Shown here: one piece after another, positions 24,826-32,344 of the stretch
How positions within the stretch are numbered: position 1 is the stretch's first letter
Layout of the letters: every line of letters begins with the position of its first letter
From: an uncultured Eubacteriales bacterium
GTDB lineage: Bacteria; Bacillota; Clostridia; Christensenellales; UMGS416
DNA length: 52,824 nt
Reading direction: 5' to 3'
Assembly (NCBI GenBank): GCA_900542005.1
Contig: UQLW01000022.1
Location: 1 to 52,824 of the forward strand
Made by a program: the position numbers and the translations under genes
The notes under the pieces: generated by a model
Databases searched by the model: none
Told to the model about the DNA's origin: nothing
The model's input: only the letters and a program-made list of their open reading frames with translations

Positions 24826-24979
24826 CCATCCTGGCATACAGCCTGCTATCCTGCCGGCCCACGGCAAGAGGCCTCGGCTGACAGATAGGGTGAATCATGT
24901 AATACATTTGGACAGATCAGGCTATGCCGGAGTGGGAGCAAAGCCGGTATACTGAGCTCATCAAAGCAAGGAGACAGAC

Positions 24980-25819
24980 ATGGAAATGAAAGATAAGCTT
25001 GGCCGGATCGCCCAGGCGCTGGCGAAGACGGCCAAGGGGCCCTATGCGCTGGCGCTGTCCGGCTCGCTGGCCAAGGGACGCTGGGATGAAAACAGCGATA
25101 TTGATATGCATCTGTATTACAGCCAGCCGGAAGAATATGAAAAGCGCCGGGCCGTGATCGCCGGGCTGGCCGATCCGGGTACGGATTTTTACGTCGCGGA
25201 GGACGTAACCCAGTTCCCCTGGGGCGGCAGCACCGACTTTGTCTATGAGGGCTCCCCGGTGGAGGTGACGGTGCGGACGATGGATCAGGCAGAAGCCGTG
25301 GTCAGCCAGTGCCTGGAGGGGAAAATCCAGGTTTATCCGGCTGCCTGGACCACCAACGGCTATTATAACTATATCTACCTGGCTGAATTTAGCTTCCTTC
25401 GGCCGTTGGATGATTCGACGGGCTTTCTTGCCCGCTGCCGGGCGCAATGCGAGCCCTATCCGCCCCGGCTCCAGGCGGCGGTCGTGCGGCACTTTCTGGC
25501 CCAGGGGTCCATGTGGCTGGGTAATTTCCACTATGACAGCGCCATCCACCGCCGGGATGTCCTTTTTACAGCAGGACTGGTGCAGCATATGGTTTACGAC
25601 CTGGCCCAGACCATTCTGGCGCTGAGCGGCATATTCTTCACCGGCGACAAGCGGCTGAAGGAGCAGCTGGAGGCGGCGGAGGCCTGCCCGCCGGTATTCC
25701 TGAAGAACCTGCCGCTGCTGCTTTACGCCAAGGAAGATGAAAAGCACCTGCTTGCGCAAAAGCAGGTGCTGGAGGAAACGGTGAAGAGCCTCCGGGCGCG
25801 GGCAAAGGCGCTCCTATAG
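24980..25819 (+). CDS. Nucleotidyltransferase-domain protein
   Basis: The 279-residue protein has the Pol-beta superfamily motif GSLAKGRWDENSDIDMHLY (residues 28-46), with the GS and DxD metal ligands. A third acidic site is probably in SPVEVTVRT. The C-terminal two thirds are helical and resemble DUF4037-type or kanamycin-nucleotidyltransferase-like partners. It could adenylylate a small molecule or a protein; no antitoxin partner is beside it. AAGGAGA precedes ATG 24980. Its last 6 bases overlap the convergent HD-CHAP gene. Confidence 0.78.
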   Translation: MEMKDKLGRIAQALAKTAKGPYALALSGSLAKGRWDENSDIDMHLYYSQPEEYEKRRAVIAGLADPGTDFYVAEDVTQFPWGGSTDFVYEGSPVEVTVRTMDQAEAVVSQCLEGKIQVYPAAWTTNGYYNYIYLAEFSFLRPLDDSTGFLARCRAQCEPYPPRLQAAVVRHFLAQGSMWLGNFHYDSAIHRRDVLFTAGLVQHMVYDLAQTILALSGIFFTGDKRLKEQLEAAEACPPVFLKNLPLLLYAKEDEKHLLAQKQVLEETVKSLRARAKALL

Positions 25820-26788
25820 CCCGGCCGGCGGGGGGAAGTATCCGAAAACTTCATGGCCGGGGTCGCGCAGGCCAAGCCCGGAGACGTTCAAACCATCGAG
25901 ATTGCCTTCGGCGGTTTCCCATTGATGCTGACGGCAGCCAAGAAAGACGCCCATATGGTCGGCCGGCGCCCGAAGGCTGAGAATGACGATATCCCCGGGG
26001 TGCGGCTGGCCGCTGGTGCGCAGCAGGCCGTGTATTCGGGCGTATTCCACCCAGGCGGCTACACAGGCAAACCGGAGGCTGACGCCGGGGGCGCGGATGG
26101 GCAGCGGCCGGTTGCAGGTCATGCACAGATGATAGACAAAAGCTGCGCACCACCGGCCGGTCAGCTCCTGGGGCGCTTCGGGTTCCGGCCAGTATCGGAT
26201 CATTTCCCTGAAGCGCGCATCAGCCATATCGCCGCGAATCGGCAAAAGGGCCTGATGGCGGGCCGCCGGCGCCAGCGGCAGGGCGGCCGGGGCAGCGGGG
26301 ATAGGGGACGTCTTGGCAACCGGCTCAAAGGCCAGGCCCAACTGCCGCATCATGGGCTGGATCCGGCGCAGCTTGGGCGCGGAGAAGGGATGGGCAGGAT
26401 TGGCCAGCAGGCGTGCAAGAATATCGGCGTCCTTTAGCAGCTCCTCATAGGGCCCGTCGATTTGGGCCTTGTTGCTGTGGTGAATAATGGCGCGGCAGAC
26501 GGTTTGGGACTCCGCTGGGCTGCACCAGCCCTGCCGTTCCATGATGACGCGGGCGCATTCCGCGCCGCTCACATCGTGCATCGGGCGGATGCCGGTTGCA
26601 TAGCTGTATACGTCGTGCAGCCATCCGGCCAGAGCAGCCAGCCTGGGGTCAAGCCCCCGGGAGAGGGCCAGCAGCACGGAGGACTGGGCGACGCCGCTGA
26701 GATGGGCAAGGGCTTCCGCCTGCTTGGCTTCCGGAAGCTTAGAAAGGTAAGGCAGGATGGCGTGAAGCATCGGTTCCGGGCCGGTCAA
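25814..26788 (-). CDS. HD-domain and CHAP-like domain fusion protein
   Basis: Residues 1-155 form an HD hydrolase: AHLSGVAQSSVLLAL, GWLHDVYSYATGI (HD), IIHHSNK (H) and LLKDADILARLL (D). After a Pro/Ala-rich linker (155-180), residues 195-324 look like a CHAP/NlpC cysteine peptidase: GRWCAAFVYHLC with the candidate Cys, PHPGDIVIL, DHMGVFLGC with the His, and ETAEGNLD. There is no signal peptide. The TTG start (26788) overlaps the dehydratase stop as TTGA with AGGAGG upstream, so the two are coupled. I know of no characterised protein with this order. Confidence 0.72.
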   Translation of the reverse strand: MTGPEPMLHAILPYLSKLPEAKQAEALAHLSGVAQSSVLLALSRGLDPRLAALAGWLHDVYSYATGIRPMHDVSGAECARVIMERQGWCSPAESQTVCRAIIHHSNKAQIDGPYEELLKDADILARLLANPAHPFSAPKLRRIQPMMRQLGLAFEPVAKTSPIPAAPAALPLAPAARHQALLPIRGDMADARFREMIRYWPEPEAPQELTGRWCAAFVYHLCMTCNRPLPIRAPGVSLRFACVAAWVEYARIHGLLRTSGQPHPGDIVILSLRAPADHMGVFLGCRQHQWETAEGNLDGLNVSGLGLRDPGHEVFGYFPPPAGL

Positions 26789-28509
26789 CGCATATATCCT
26801 CCTTCCATGGGCGATACGGCGTGCTCAGCGAAGAGCTTCAGCACGCCATGGCCGTACTTCGGCGGCCGGGGCTGCCAGGCGGCAGCGCGCTGCGCCAGGA
26901 GGGCCTGGGCCTCGCCGGCTGTTAGCGCGCGGCCGGCAGCGCCCACAAGGTTCAGCCTGCGGCCCGGTATGTCGATCTCAATCCAGTCTCCTTCCTCCAC
27001 CAGGGCGATGGGGCCGCCTTCGGCGGCCTCGGGCGAAACATGGCCGATGGCCGGGCCCTTGGTGGCGCCGGAGAAGCGGCCGTCGGTAATCAGAGCGATG
27101 GAGGCAGACAGCGCCGGATCCGAGGCAATGGCCTCGGTCGTATAGAACATCTCCGGCATGCCGCTGCCCTTGGGCCCTTCGTACCGGATCAATACGGCGT
27201 CGCCGGGATGGATACGGCCGTGCAGCACCGCGTCGATGGCCGCCTCCTCGCTGTCGAAGGGGCGGGCCGTCAGCCGGGCCTGGTGCATGGCCCTGGGCAC
27301 GGCGCTGTGCTTGACCACAGAGCCCCCGGGCGCCAGGTTCCCATACAGCACGGCGATGGATCCATCGCGGCCCAGAGGCTCCTCATAGGGCCGGATGACC
27401 TGACGCCAGCTCAGGCCGGGATGCAGGCGCTCCAGGGCCGCGTCGCAGCGGTCATAGTAGCCCGATGCGGCCAGGTCATCGAGGTTTTCGCCCAGCGTTT
27501 TGCCTGTGACGGTGAGGGCGTCCAGATGGAGGCAGGGACGCAGCTGCTCCATGACGCGGGGCAGGCCGCCCGCCGCATGGAAATAGCTGGCCGGCCAGCA
27601 GCCGGTGGGGCGGATGTCGGCCAGGTAACGGGCGCCCCGGTGCAGCCGGTCGAAGGTATCGCCGTCCAGCCTTAGCCCGAAGTCATGGGCGATGGCCGGC
27701 AGGTGCAGCAGCGCATTGGAGGAGCCGGAAATGGCGGCGTGGATCAGGATGGCGTTTTCAAAGCTTTGGGCCGTGACCATATCCCGGGGCCTTAGCCCCA
27801 GGCGGGCCAGCCGGGCGGCGGCTAGCCCCGCCCGGTTGGCGGCTGCAGCGAGCTCCGGCCCGGCGGCCGGCAGAAGGGCCGTGCCCGGCAGCATGAGCCC
27901 CAGCGCCTCAGCCATGACCTGCATGGTGCAGGCGGTACCCATGAAGCTGCAGGCGCCGCAGCTGGGGCAGGCGGCCCGCTTATAGCCGTCCAGCTCTTCC
28001 TTGGTGATTTCTCCCCGCTGATAGCGGGCGGAGTGCGTGCCGATTTGCTCCAGCGTCAGCAATCCGGGCCCGGCCTCCATGACGCCTCCGGTGGCCATGA
28101 CGGCGGGGATATTGATGCGGCCAATGGCCATCAGCTGGGCGGGCACCGCCTTGTCGCAGCTGGAGAGGAAGACGGCCCCGTCGAAGGGCGTAGCCCCGGC
28201 ATGGATCTCCATCAGGTTGGCCAGGATATCCCGGGAAGCCAGCGAATAGTTGATGCCGTCATGCCCCTGGGCCATGCCGTCGCAGATGTCGGTGGCAAAG
28301 TAGCGGGCGCCCCGGGCGCCAGCCTGGGCAATCCCGGCCATGGCCTCGTCGGCTAGGCCCAGCAGGTGGGCGCTGCCGGGATGGCTGTCGCCAAAGGTAC
28401 ACTCCACCATGATCTGCGGCTTTTCAAGATCCTCCAGGCTCCAGCCCATTCCCAGCCGCAGCGGGTCCATTTCGGGGGCCAGCGCGCGGATCTTCTGGCT
28501 AGTGTTCAT
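26785..28509 (-). CDS. IlvD/Edd-family dehydratase
   Basis: This 574-residue Fe-S dehydratase removes water from a sugar acid or dihydroxy-acid. Ligand motifs are SSCDKAVPAQLMAIGR and PSCGACSFMGTACTMQVMAE; the catalytic serine region is YEGPKGSGMPEM, followed by LITDGRFSGATKGPAIGHVS. It carries VECTFGDSHPGSAHL where true dihydroxy-acid dehydratases have the first cysteine block. No ilvC or ilvB adjoins it, so a sugar-acid dehydratase is likelier than IlvD. ATG 28509 has AAGGAGG 5 bases upstream. The coupled downstream gene encodes the HD-CHAP protein. Confidence 0.85.
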   Translation of the reverse strand: MNTSQKIRALAPEMDPLRLGMGWSLEDLEKPQIMVECTFGDSHPGSAHLLGLADEAMAGIAQAGARGARYFATDICDGMAQGHDGINYSLASRDILANLMEIHAGATPFDGAVFLSSCDKAVPAQLMAIGRINIPAVMATGGVMEAGPGLLTLEQIGTHSARYQRGEITKEELDGYKRAACPSCGACSFMGTACTMQVMAEALGLMLPGTALLPAAGPELAAAANRAGLAAARLARLGLRPRDMVTAQSFENAILIHAAISGSSNALLHLPAIAHDFGLRLDGDTFDRLHRGARYLADIRPTGCWPASYFHAAGGLPRVMEQLRPCLHLDALTVTGKTLGENLDDLAASGYYDRCDAALERLHPGLSWRQVIRPYEEPLGRDGSIAVLYGNLAPGGSVVKHSAVPRAMHQARLTARPFDSEEAAIDAVLHGRIHPGDAVLIRYEGPKGSGMPEMFYTTEAIASDPALSASIALITDGRFSGATKGPAIGHVSPEAAEGGPIALVEEGDWIEIDIPGRRLNLVGAAGRALTAGEAQALLAQRAAAWQPRPPKYGHGVLKLFAEHAVSPMEGGYMR

Positions 28510-28552
28510 ATTGACCTCCTTACCGGCCCTTGGGCGGCCCGGTCTTTTCCCT

Positions 28553-28581
28553 ATCATATCGCCAAAGGCCTCGCCGGTCAA
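28553..28581 (-). promoter_or_regulatory. Promoter of the dehydratase gene
   Basis: On the minus strand TTGACC (28581-28576), 17 bases and TATGAT (28558-28553) form a good sigma-A promoter about 45 bases before the start codon. Confidence 0.75.
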
Positions 28582-28628
28582 CCGGGAGGGGCAGGGCAAG
28601 CATCCATATACGAAAGGGGGCGTTAAGC

Positions 28629-29153
28629 ATGGCGCAGCTATCCGGCTGCTGCTTCACCGGGCACCGGCCGCAAGGGCTGCCCGGCGGCGGAAATCCATCG
28701 GATCCCGGGGCACGGCGGCTGCTTCTGCGGCTTAGCGAGACGGTGGCCCAGCTTTCCAGCCAGGGCGTGCGGGACTTTTACTGCGGCGGGGCGCTGGGCT
28801 TTGATACCTGGGCGGCCCGGACTGTGCTGGCCCGGAAGGCGTCCGCGCCGGAGATCAGGCTGCATCTGGTGCTGCCCTTCTGGGGGCAGGAATCAGCCTG
28901 GAGCCGGGTGGATCAGGCGGAATACCAGCGTATCCTGCGGGCGGCCGACGAGGTGCGCATCCTGTCGGAGCGATATTATCCGGGATGCATGCAGGCCCGT
29001 AACCGCGCGCTGGTGGACCGCGCCGCCTGCGTGGTGGGCTATTGCGTGAAAAAAAGCGGCGGCGCCGCCTATACGCTGGCCTATGCCCGGCGGCAGGGCC
29101 GAAGGATCATCCTGCTGTCTGAAGCGGCGGATCAGCTTGAAATGGATTTATAG
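28629..29153 (+). CDS. SLOG-family protein (DUF1273/YpsA-like)
   Basis: The 174-residue protein opens with SGCCFTGHRPQGLP, the family start. It has the Rossmann-like nucleotide-binding segments FYCGGALGFDTWAARTVL and LHLVLPFWGQES, then RNRALVDRAACVVGYCVKKSGGAAYTLAYA near the end. SLOG proteins sense nucleotide-derived ligands; YpsA in Bacillus affects division and stress, but no enzyme activity is established for this branch. GGGGG precedes ATG 28629. It is a single-gene unit. Confidence 0.85.
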   Translation: MAQLSGCCFTGHRPQGLPGGGNPSDPGARRLLLRLSETVAQLSSQGVRDFYCGGALGFDTWAARTVLARKASAPEIRLHLVLPFWGQESAWSRVDQAEYQRILRAADEVRILSERYYPGCMQARNRALVDRAACVVGYCVKKSGGAAYTLAYARRQGRRIILLSEAADQLEMDL

Positions 29154-29167
29154 GGGGCGAAGCCTCC

Positions 29168-29202
29168 AAGCGGCCATGGGCTTCAGGTGCGGCCGCTTTT
29201 TT
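29168..29202 (+). terminator. Terminator after the SLOG gene
   Basis: AAGCGGCC (29168-29175) pairs with GGCCGCTT (29191-29198), followed by TTTT. Confidence 0.75.
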
Positions 29203-29233
29203 ATGGCCCCTAGGGGCGGCTGGAAGAAGGGTA

Positions 29234-29270
29234 TTGACAGAAAAGAATTAAAATAATATCATAATGATAT
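29234..29270 (+). promoter_or_regulatory. SPFH operon promoter with palindromic operator over the -10
   Basis: TTGACA (29234-29239), 17 bases and TATCAT (29257-29262) form the promoter. The perfect palindrome ATATCAT-A-ATGATAT (29256-29270) covers the whole -10 and the start region. Any bound dimer would block transcription. The RHH protein encoded second in the operon is the obvious candidate. Confidence 0.7.
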
Positions 29271-29290
29271 CTTAAAGGAGGAGGGAAACC

Positions 29291-30295
29291 ATGAAAGAAA
29301 CGCTGCTGACCACCAAGAAGAACGGAATGCCGGTGTTGCTTGGGATCATCCTTTTGAATGCATGCGCCATAGCAGGGTGCATCGGGGGCGGAATAATCGC
29401 CGATAACGGCGGTTCGCCGGCGCTTGTGATCGTAAGCCTGCTGGTATTATGCCTGGGCTGGCTGCTGATTCCAGGCCTGAAGGTACTCAAACCCCAGGAG
29501 GCGCTGGTGCTTACGCTGTTCGGCCGCTATATCGGCACGCTGAAGGGGGATGGATTCTATTTCGTGAATCCCTTCTGCGTGGCGGTGAACCCGGCCGCCA
29601 AGACAAAGCTGAACCAAAGCGGAGACGTCACCTCCGTCGCGCAGGCTGTTCAGGGGGCGCCGGCCGCCGCGGAGACAGCCAGCAAGAAGCTGTCTTTGAA
29701 GGTGATGACCCTCAACAACAACCGCCAGAAGATCAACGACTGCCTGGGCAACCCGGTGGAGATCGGCATCGCCGTGACCTGGAGGATTGTGGACACCGCA
29801 AAGGCGGTATTCCATGTGGATAACTATAAGGAATACCTCTCGCTGCAATGTGACAGCGCCCTGCGCAACATTGTACGGCTTTACCCCTACGACGTGGCGC
29901 CGAACGTGGATACCACCGGCGACGGCATCGCCGACGACGGCAGCCTGCGGGGCTCCAGCGAAATCGTCGCGGCCCGGATCCGCGACGAGATCCAGCGGCG
30001 TGTGGACGAGGCGGGCATTGAGGTGATCGAGGCGCGTATCACCTATCTGGCCTATGCCACGGAGATTGCGGCCGTCATGCTGCAGCGCCAGCAGGCTTCG
30101 GCGATCATTGACGCGCGCAAGATGATTGTAGACGGGGCGGTCGGCATGGTGGAGATGGCCCTGGAGCGGCTGAGCGAGAACCAGGTGGTGACGCTGGATG
30201 AGGAACGCAAGGCGGCGATGGTTTCCAACCTGCTGGTCGTGCTCTGCGGCAACCACGATGCACAGCCGGTTGTGAATTCAGGAAGCCTGTATTAG
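29291..30295 (+). CDS. SPFH (band 7/flotillin-like) membrane protein
   Basis: The 334-residue protein has two N-terminal hydrophobic segments (GMPVLLGIILLNACAIAGCI and ALVIVSLLVLCLGWLLIPGL). A cytoplasmic or membrane-peripheral SPFH domain follows: LKPQEALVLTLFGRYIGTLK, then GNPVEIGIAVTWRIVDTAKA and ALRNIVRLYPYD, with a helical tail rich in Glu/Arg/Ala (AARIRDEIQRRVDEAGIEVI). SPFH proteins oligomerise into cages or patches at membranes and often hold proteases or lipids. AAAGGAGGAGG precedes ATG 29291. The RHH gene follows 1 base after the stop. Confidence 0.9.
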   Translation: MKETLLTTKKNGMPVLLGIILLNACAIAGCIGGGIIADNGGSPALVIVSLLVLCLGWLLIPGLKVLKPQEALVLTLFGRYIGTLKGDGFYFVNPFCVAVNPAAKTKLNQSGDVTSVAQAVQGAPAAAETASKKLSLKVMTLNNNRQKINDCLGNPVEIGIAVTWRIVDTAKAVFHVDNYKEYLSLQCDSALRNIVRLYPYDVAPNVDTTGDGIADDGSLRGSSEIVAARIRDEIQRRVDEAGIEVIEARITYLAYATEIAAVMLQRQQASAIIDARKMIVDGAVGMVEMALERLSENQVVTLDEERKAAMVSNLLVVLCGNHDAQPVVNSGSLY

Positions 30296-30296
30296 G

Positions 30297-30500
30297 ATGA
30301 AAGAGAACCAGAAAAAGCAGGTGCCCCTCCGCCTGTCGCCCAAGCTGTACGCGGCTATCGCCGCCTGGGCGGAGGATGACTTCCGCTCGGTCAACGGGCA
30401 GATTGAATACCTGCTGACCGAATGCGTCCGGCAGCGGAAGAAAAACGGGAAATATGTACCGGAGGAGCTGGACGCGCCGGTGGAGCTGGATATCGAGTAG
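30297..30500 (+). CDS. Arc-like ribbon-helix-helix protein paired with SPFH
   Basis: The 67-residue protein has one RHH unit: KQVPLRLSPKLYAAIAAWAE is the strand and helix 1, and DDFRSVNGQIEYLLTECVRQ the turn and helix 2. An acidic tail (EELDAPVELDIE) follows. ATG 30297 lies 1 base after the SPFH stop and relies on an SD inside the SPFH gene (AGGAAG), so the two are coupled. It probably represses the operon through the -10 palindrome; alternatively, its acidic tail binds the SPFH partner. Confidence 0.85.
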   Translation: MKENQKKQVPLRLSPKLYAAIAAWAEDDFRSVNGQIEYLLTECVRQRKKNGKYVPEELDAPVELDIE

Positions 30501-30527
30501 ACCGGCCAAGCCGCACAGCACAGACAA

Positions 30528-30563
30528 CAAAAGAAGGGACGCCAGCTGGCGTCCCTTCTTTTG
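30528..30563. terminator. Perfect 36-base palindromic bidirectional terminator
   Basis: The whole 36 bases are self-complementary around AGCT, with a GC-rich core (GGGACGCC) and A/T ends. It serves both the SPFH operon and the convergent amidase gene. Confidence 0.85.
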
Positions 30564-30572
30564 TTTAGCATC

Positions 30573-32204
30573 TTATCCCTTCAGATACCAGTCGCATATC
30601 CCCTGGTACAGCCCGCGGGCGCACTTTTGCTGATAGTCGCTGCTGGCCAGCTTCTTGTCCTCCTGCACGTTGGTCTGATGTCCCATCTCGATGAGGCACA
30701 CCGGCACGGTGGACCAGTTGAAGCCGGACAGATCGTCTCGGGGCGTGATGCCCAGGTCCTTGGCGCCGGTCTGGGCCAGGAAGGCTTTCAGGATCGTGGA
30801 GGCCGCAGCCTTGCTCTCGGCGGCGATGGCGGCCGTGGATTTCCCGGAGGGGACCAGCATAAAGGCGCCGTTTACCGAGGGGTTGGTGCTGCCGTTACAG
30901 TGAATGCGAACCACAAGGTCGCATTTGGCCTCATTCATCTTCTGGGCCCGCTGTACGTTGGAAATGTTTACATCGGCGCTGGTGCGGCTCATGATTACCG
31001 TGGCGCCGGCCTCCTCCAGGTAATCCCGGAGCAGCAGGGCCACCTTCAGATTCACCTCATGCTCGGGCGTGCGGGTTGACACACCCTGGGTACCGGAGGA
31101 TACCTTGGCCTTTTGCTCCGAGGAGCCCGGAGCGACCGGTTCCTTATCGTAGTTGGCCTTGGCCTGATGGCCGGCGTCGATGCCGATGACCAGCCCCTTG
31201 AGATCGCTGTGCTGCTCAATGGGCCTGATATACTGAGCGGAAACATAAGCGCTTGCGCCCCGATAGCTGATCCGGTAAAAGCCCTGGGTCAGCTCATAAA
31301 AAGTAACGGTATCGCCCAGGCGGAGGGAGCCAAGCTTGGCATAACCCGTGCCGGGCCCCTTGCGCACGTTGAGGGAGGAGGCGGTGACGCGGCCGGACTT
31401 GCCGGACTGCGCGGGGGCGTTGGTGGCAGTGGGCTCAGCCGCGCCGTCCAGTTTCACATATTCGGAGCTGACGTAGCCGGTTGCGCCCTTAAAGACGATG
31501 GTATGCCAGCCGTTCTGCGTGGCGGTGACGGTAACGGCATCACCCAGGCGAAGGGAGCCGATCCTGGCATAGCCCGTGCCGGGCCCCTTGCGCACGTTGA
31601 GGGAGGAGGCGGTGACGCGGCCGGGCTTGCCGGACTGCGCGGGAGTGTTGGTGGCGGTGGGCTCAGCCGCGCCGTCCTTGACAACATAGGCGGAGCTGAC
31701 ATACCCGGTGGAGCCGTTATAAGCTATGGCGTACCAGCCGCCCTGAGCTTTAGTCACCGATACCTTTGCCCCGTTAGCCAGCTGGCCCATGGCGGCATAA
31801 CCGGTTCCGGGGCCCTTGCGCACGTTGAGGCGGCCGGAGCTGCTGGCCAGCTTGACATGTCCGGTAAAGGCGGTGCTGGAATCGGCAGGCTGAAGGCTTG
31901 GGGTAATGTAGCTAGCCTTGACATAGCCGGTCCGGCCATGGAAGGAAATGCTGTACCAACCGCTTTGCTCGCCGGTGATGGTGACGGCCGCGCCATGACG
32001 CAGGCTGCCCAGGGTGCTGTATCGGGTGCCGGGCCCAGAGCGGACATTGAGGGAGCTGGCGGAGCTGGCAAGCTTCACTGTACCGGATGACGGGCTGGAC
32101 TGCGGACTGGCGCCGGCCGCTGCCAACGCGGGCAATACGCCGGCCAGCAGGAGAAGCGCAGCCAAGAGCAGGGGCATACCTTTTTTCCAGATTGACGAAT
32201 GCAT
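30573..32204 (-). CDS. N-acetylmuramoyl-L-alanine amidase (Amidase_3) with four SH3b repeats
   Basis: This secreted murein hydrolase is 543 residues. A Sec signal (GMPLLLAALLLLAGVLPALA) precedes four bacterial SH3 repeats, each with LNVRxGPGTxY...G..GxxV and GYVxxxYI, joined by AEPTATNTPAQSGK-type linkers. The Amidase_3 domain starts near 330 with VIGIDAGHQ (zinc His). HEVNLKVALLLRDYLEEAGA contains the Glu ligand, and RIHCNGS holds the second His. CLIEMGHQTN has the catalytic Glu. SH3b repeats bind the wall. AGGAGG lies before ATG 32204. Repeats 3 and 4 are a recent duplication. Confidence 0.95.
   Translation of the reverse strand: MHSSIWKKGMPLLLAALLLLAGVLPALAAAGASPQSSPSSGTVKLASSASSLNVRSGPGTRYSTLGSLRHGAAVTITGEQSGWYSISFHGRTGYVKASYITPSLQPADSSTAFTGHVKLASSSGRLNVRKGPGTGYAAMGQLANGAKVSVTKAQGGWYAIAYNGSTGYVSSAYVVKDGAAEPTATNTPAQSGKPGRVTASSLNVRKGPGTGYARIGSLRLGDAVTVTATQNGWHTIVFKGATGYVSSEYVKLDGAAEPTATNAPAQSGKSGRVTASSLNVRKGPGTGYAKLGSLRLGDTVTFYELTQGFYRISYRGASAYVSAQYIRPIEQHSDLKGLVIGIDAGHQAKANYDKEPVAPGSSEQKAKVSSGTQGVSTRTPEHEVNLKVALLLRDYLEEAGATVIMSRTSADVNISNVQRAQKMNEAKCDLVVRIHCNGSTNPSVNGAFMLVPSGKSTAAIAAESKAAASTILKAFLAQTGAKDLGITPRDDLSGFNWSTVPVCLIEMGHQTNVQEDKKLASSDYQQKCARGLYQGICDWYLKG
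31311..31449 (+). repeat. Direct repeat copy A inside the amidase gene
   Basis: This 139-base segment matches 31539-31677 at 129 positions by my reading, without gaps. It encodes the end of one SH3b-linker unit and the start of the next. Confidence 0.8.
31539..31677 (+). repeat. Direct repeat copy B inside the amidase gene
   Basis: The second copy, 228 bases from the first, equals one SH3b plus linker period (76 codons). The high DNA identity points to recent duplication or gene conversion. Confidence 0.8.
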
Positions 32205-32271
32205 GCTGAAACCTCCTGATCGTTTTGTGGATAGGACCGGACCGGGAATGTGCGCGTTTCATCCAAGCCCG

Positions 32272-32286
32272 GTGTATAAGATACAC
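32272..32286. promoter_or_regulatory. Inverted repeat between divergent amidase and amidohydrolase genes
   Basis: GTGTAT-AAG-ATACAC is a perfect 6-bp inverted repeat in the 140-base divergent spacer. It is a possible shared operator. A TATACT -10-like hexamer for the amidohydrolase gene lies at 32318-32323, with a weak -35. Confidence 0.4.
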
Positions 32287-32344
32287 GCATAAAGGGGACG
32301 ATTCCCTCTCCATGGGATATACTAAAAGAAAAAGGAGCGTTTTC

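Larger units (their letters stand above)
24408..24979. other. AT-rich regulatory spacer with several perfect palindromes
   Basis: This is the longest gene-free stretch (572 bases) and is clearly more AT-rich than its surroundings. It holds the operon promoter at 24468-24496 and an inverted repeat in its leader (24437-24455). It also holds a 16-base palindrome (24669-24684), a 10-bp hairpin (24754-24777), a terminator-like hairpin (24788-24814) and the 12-mer CCGGTATACTGA twice (24660-24671, 24944-24955). I found no credible protein gene. Confidence 0.6.

Noticed and set aside
31113..32090. 325-codon Gly-rich frame antisense to the amidase
   Set aside because: Produced by the repeated SH3b DNA on the other strand.
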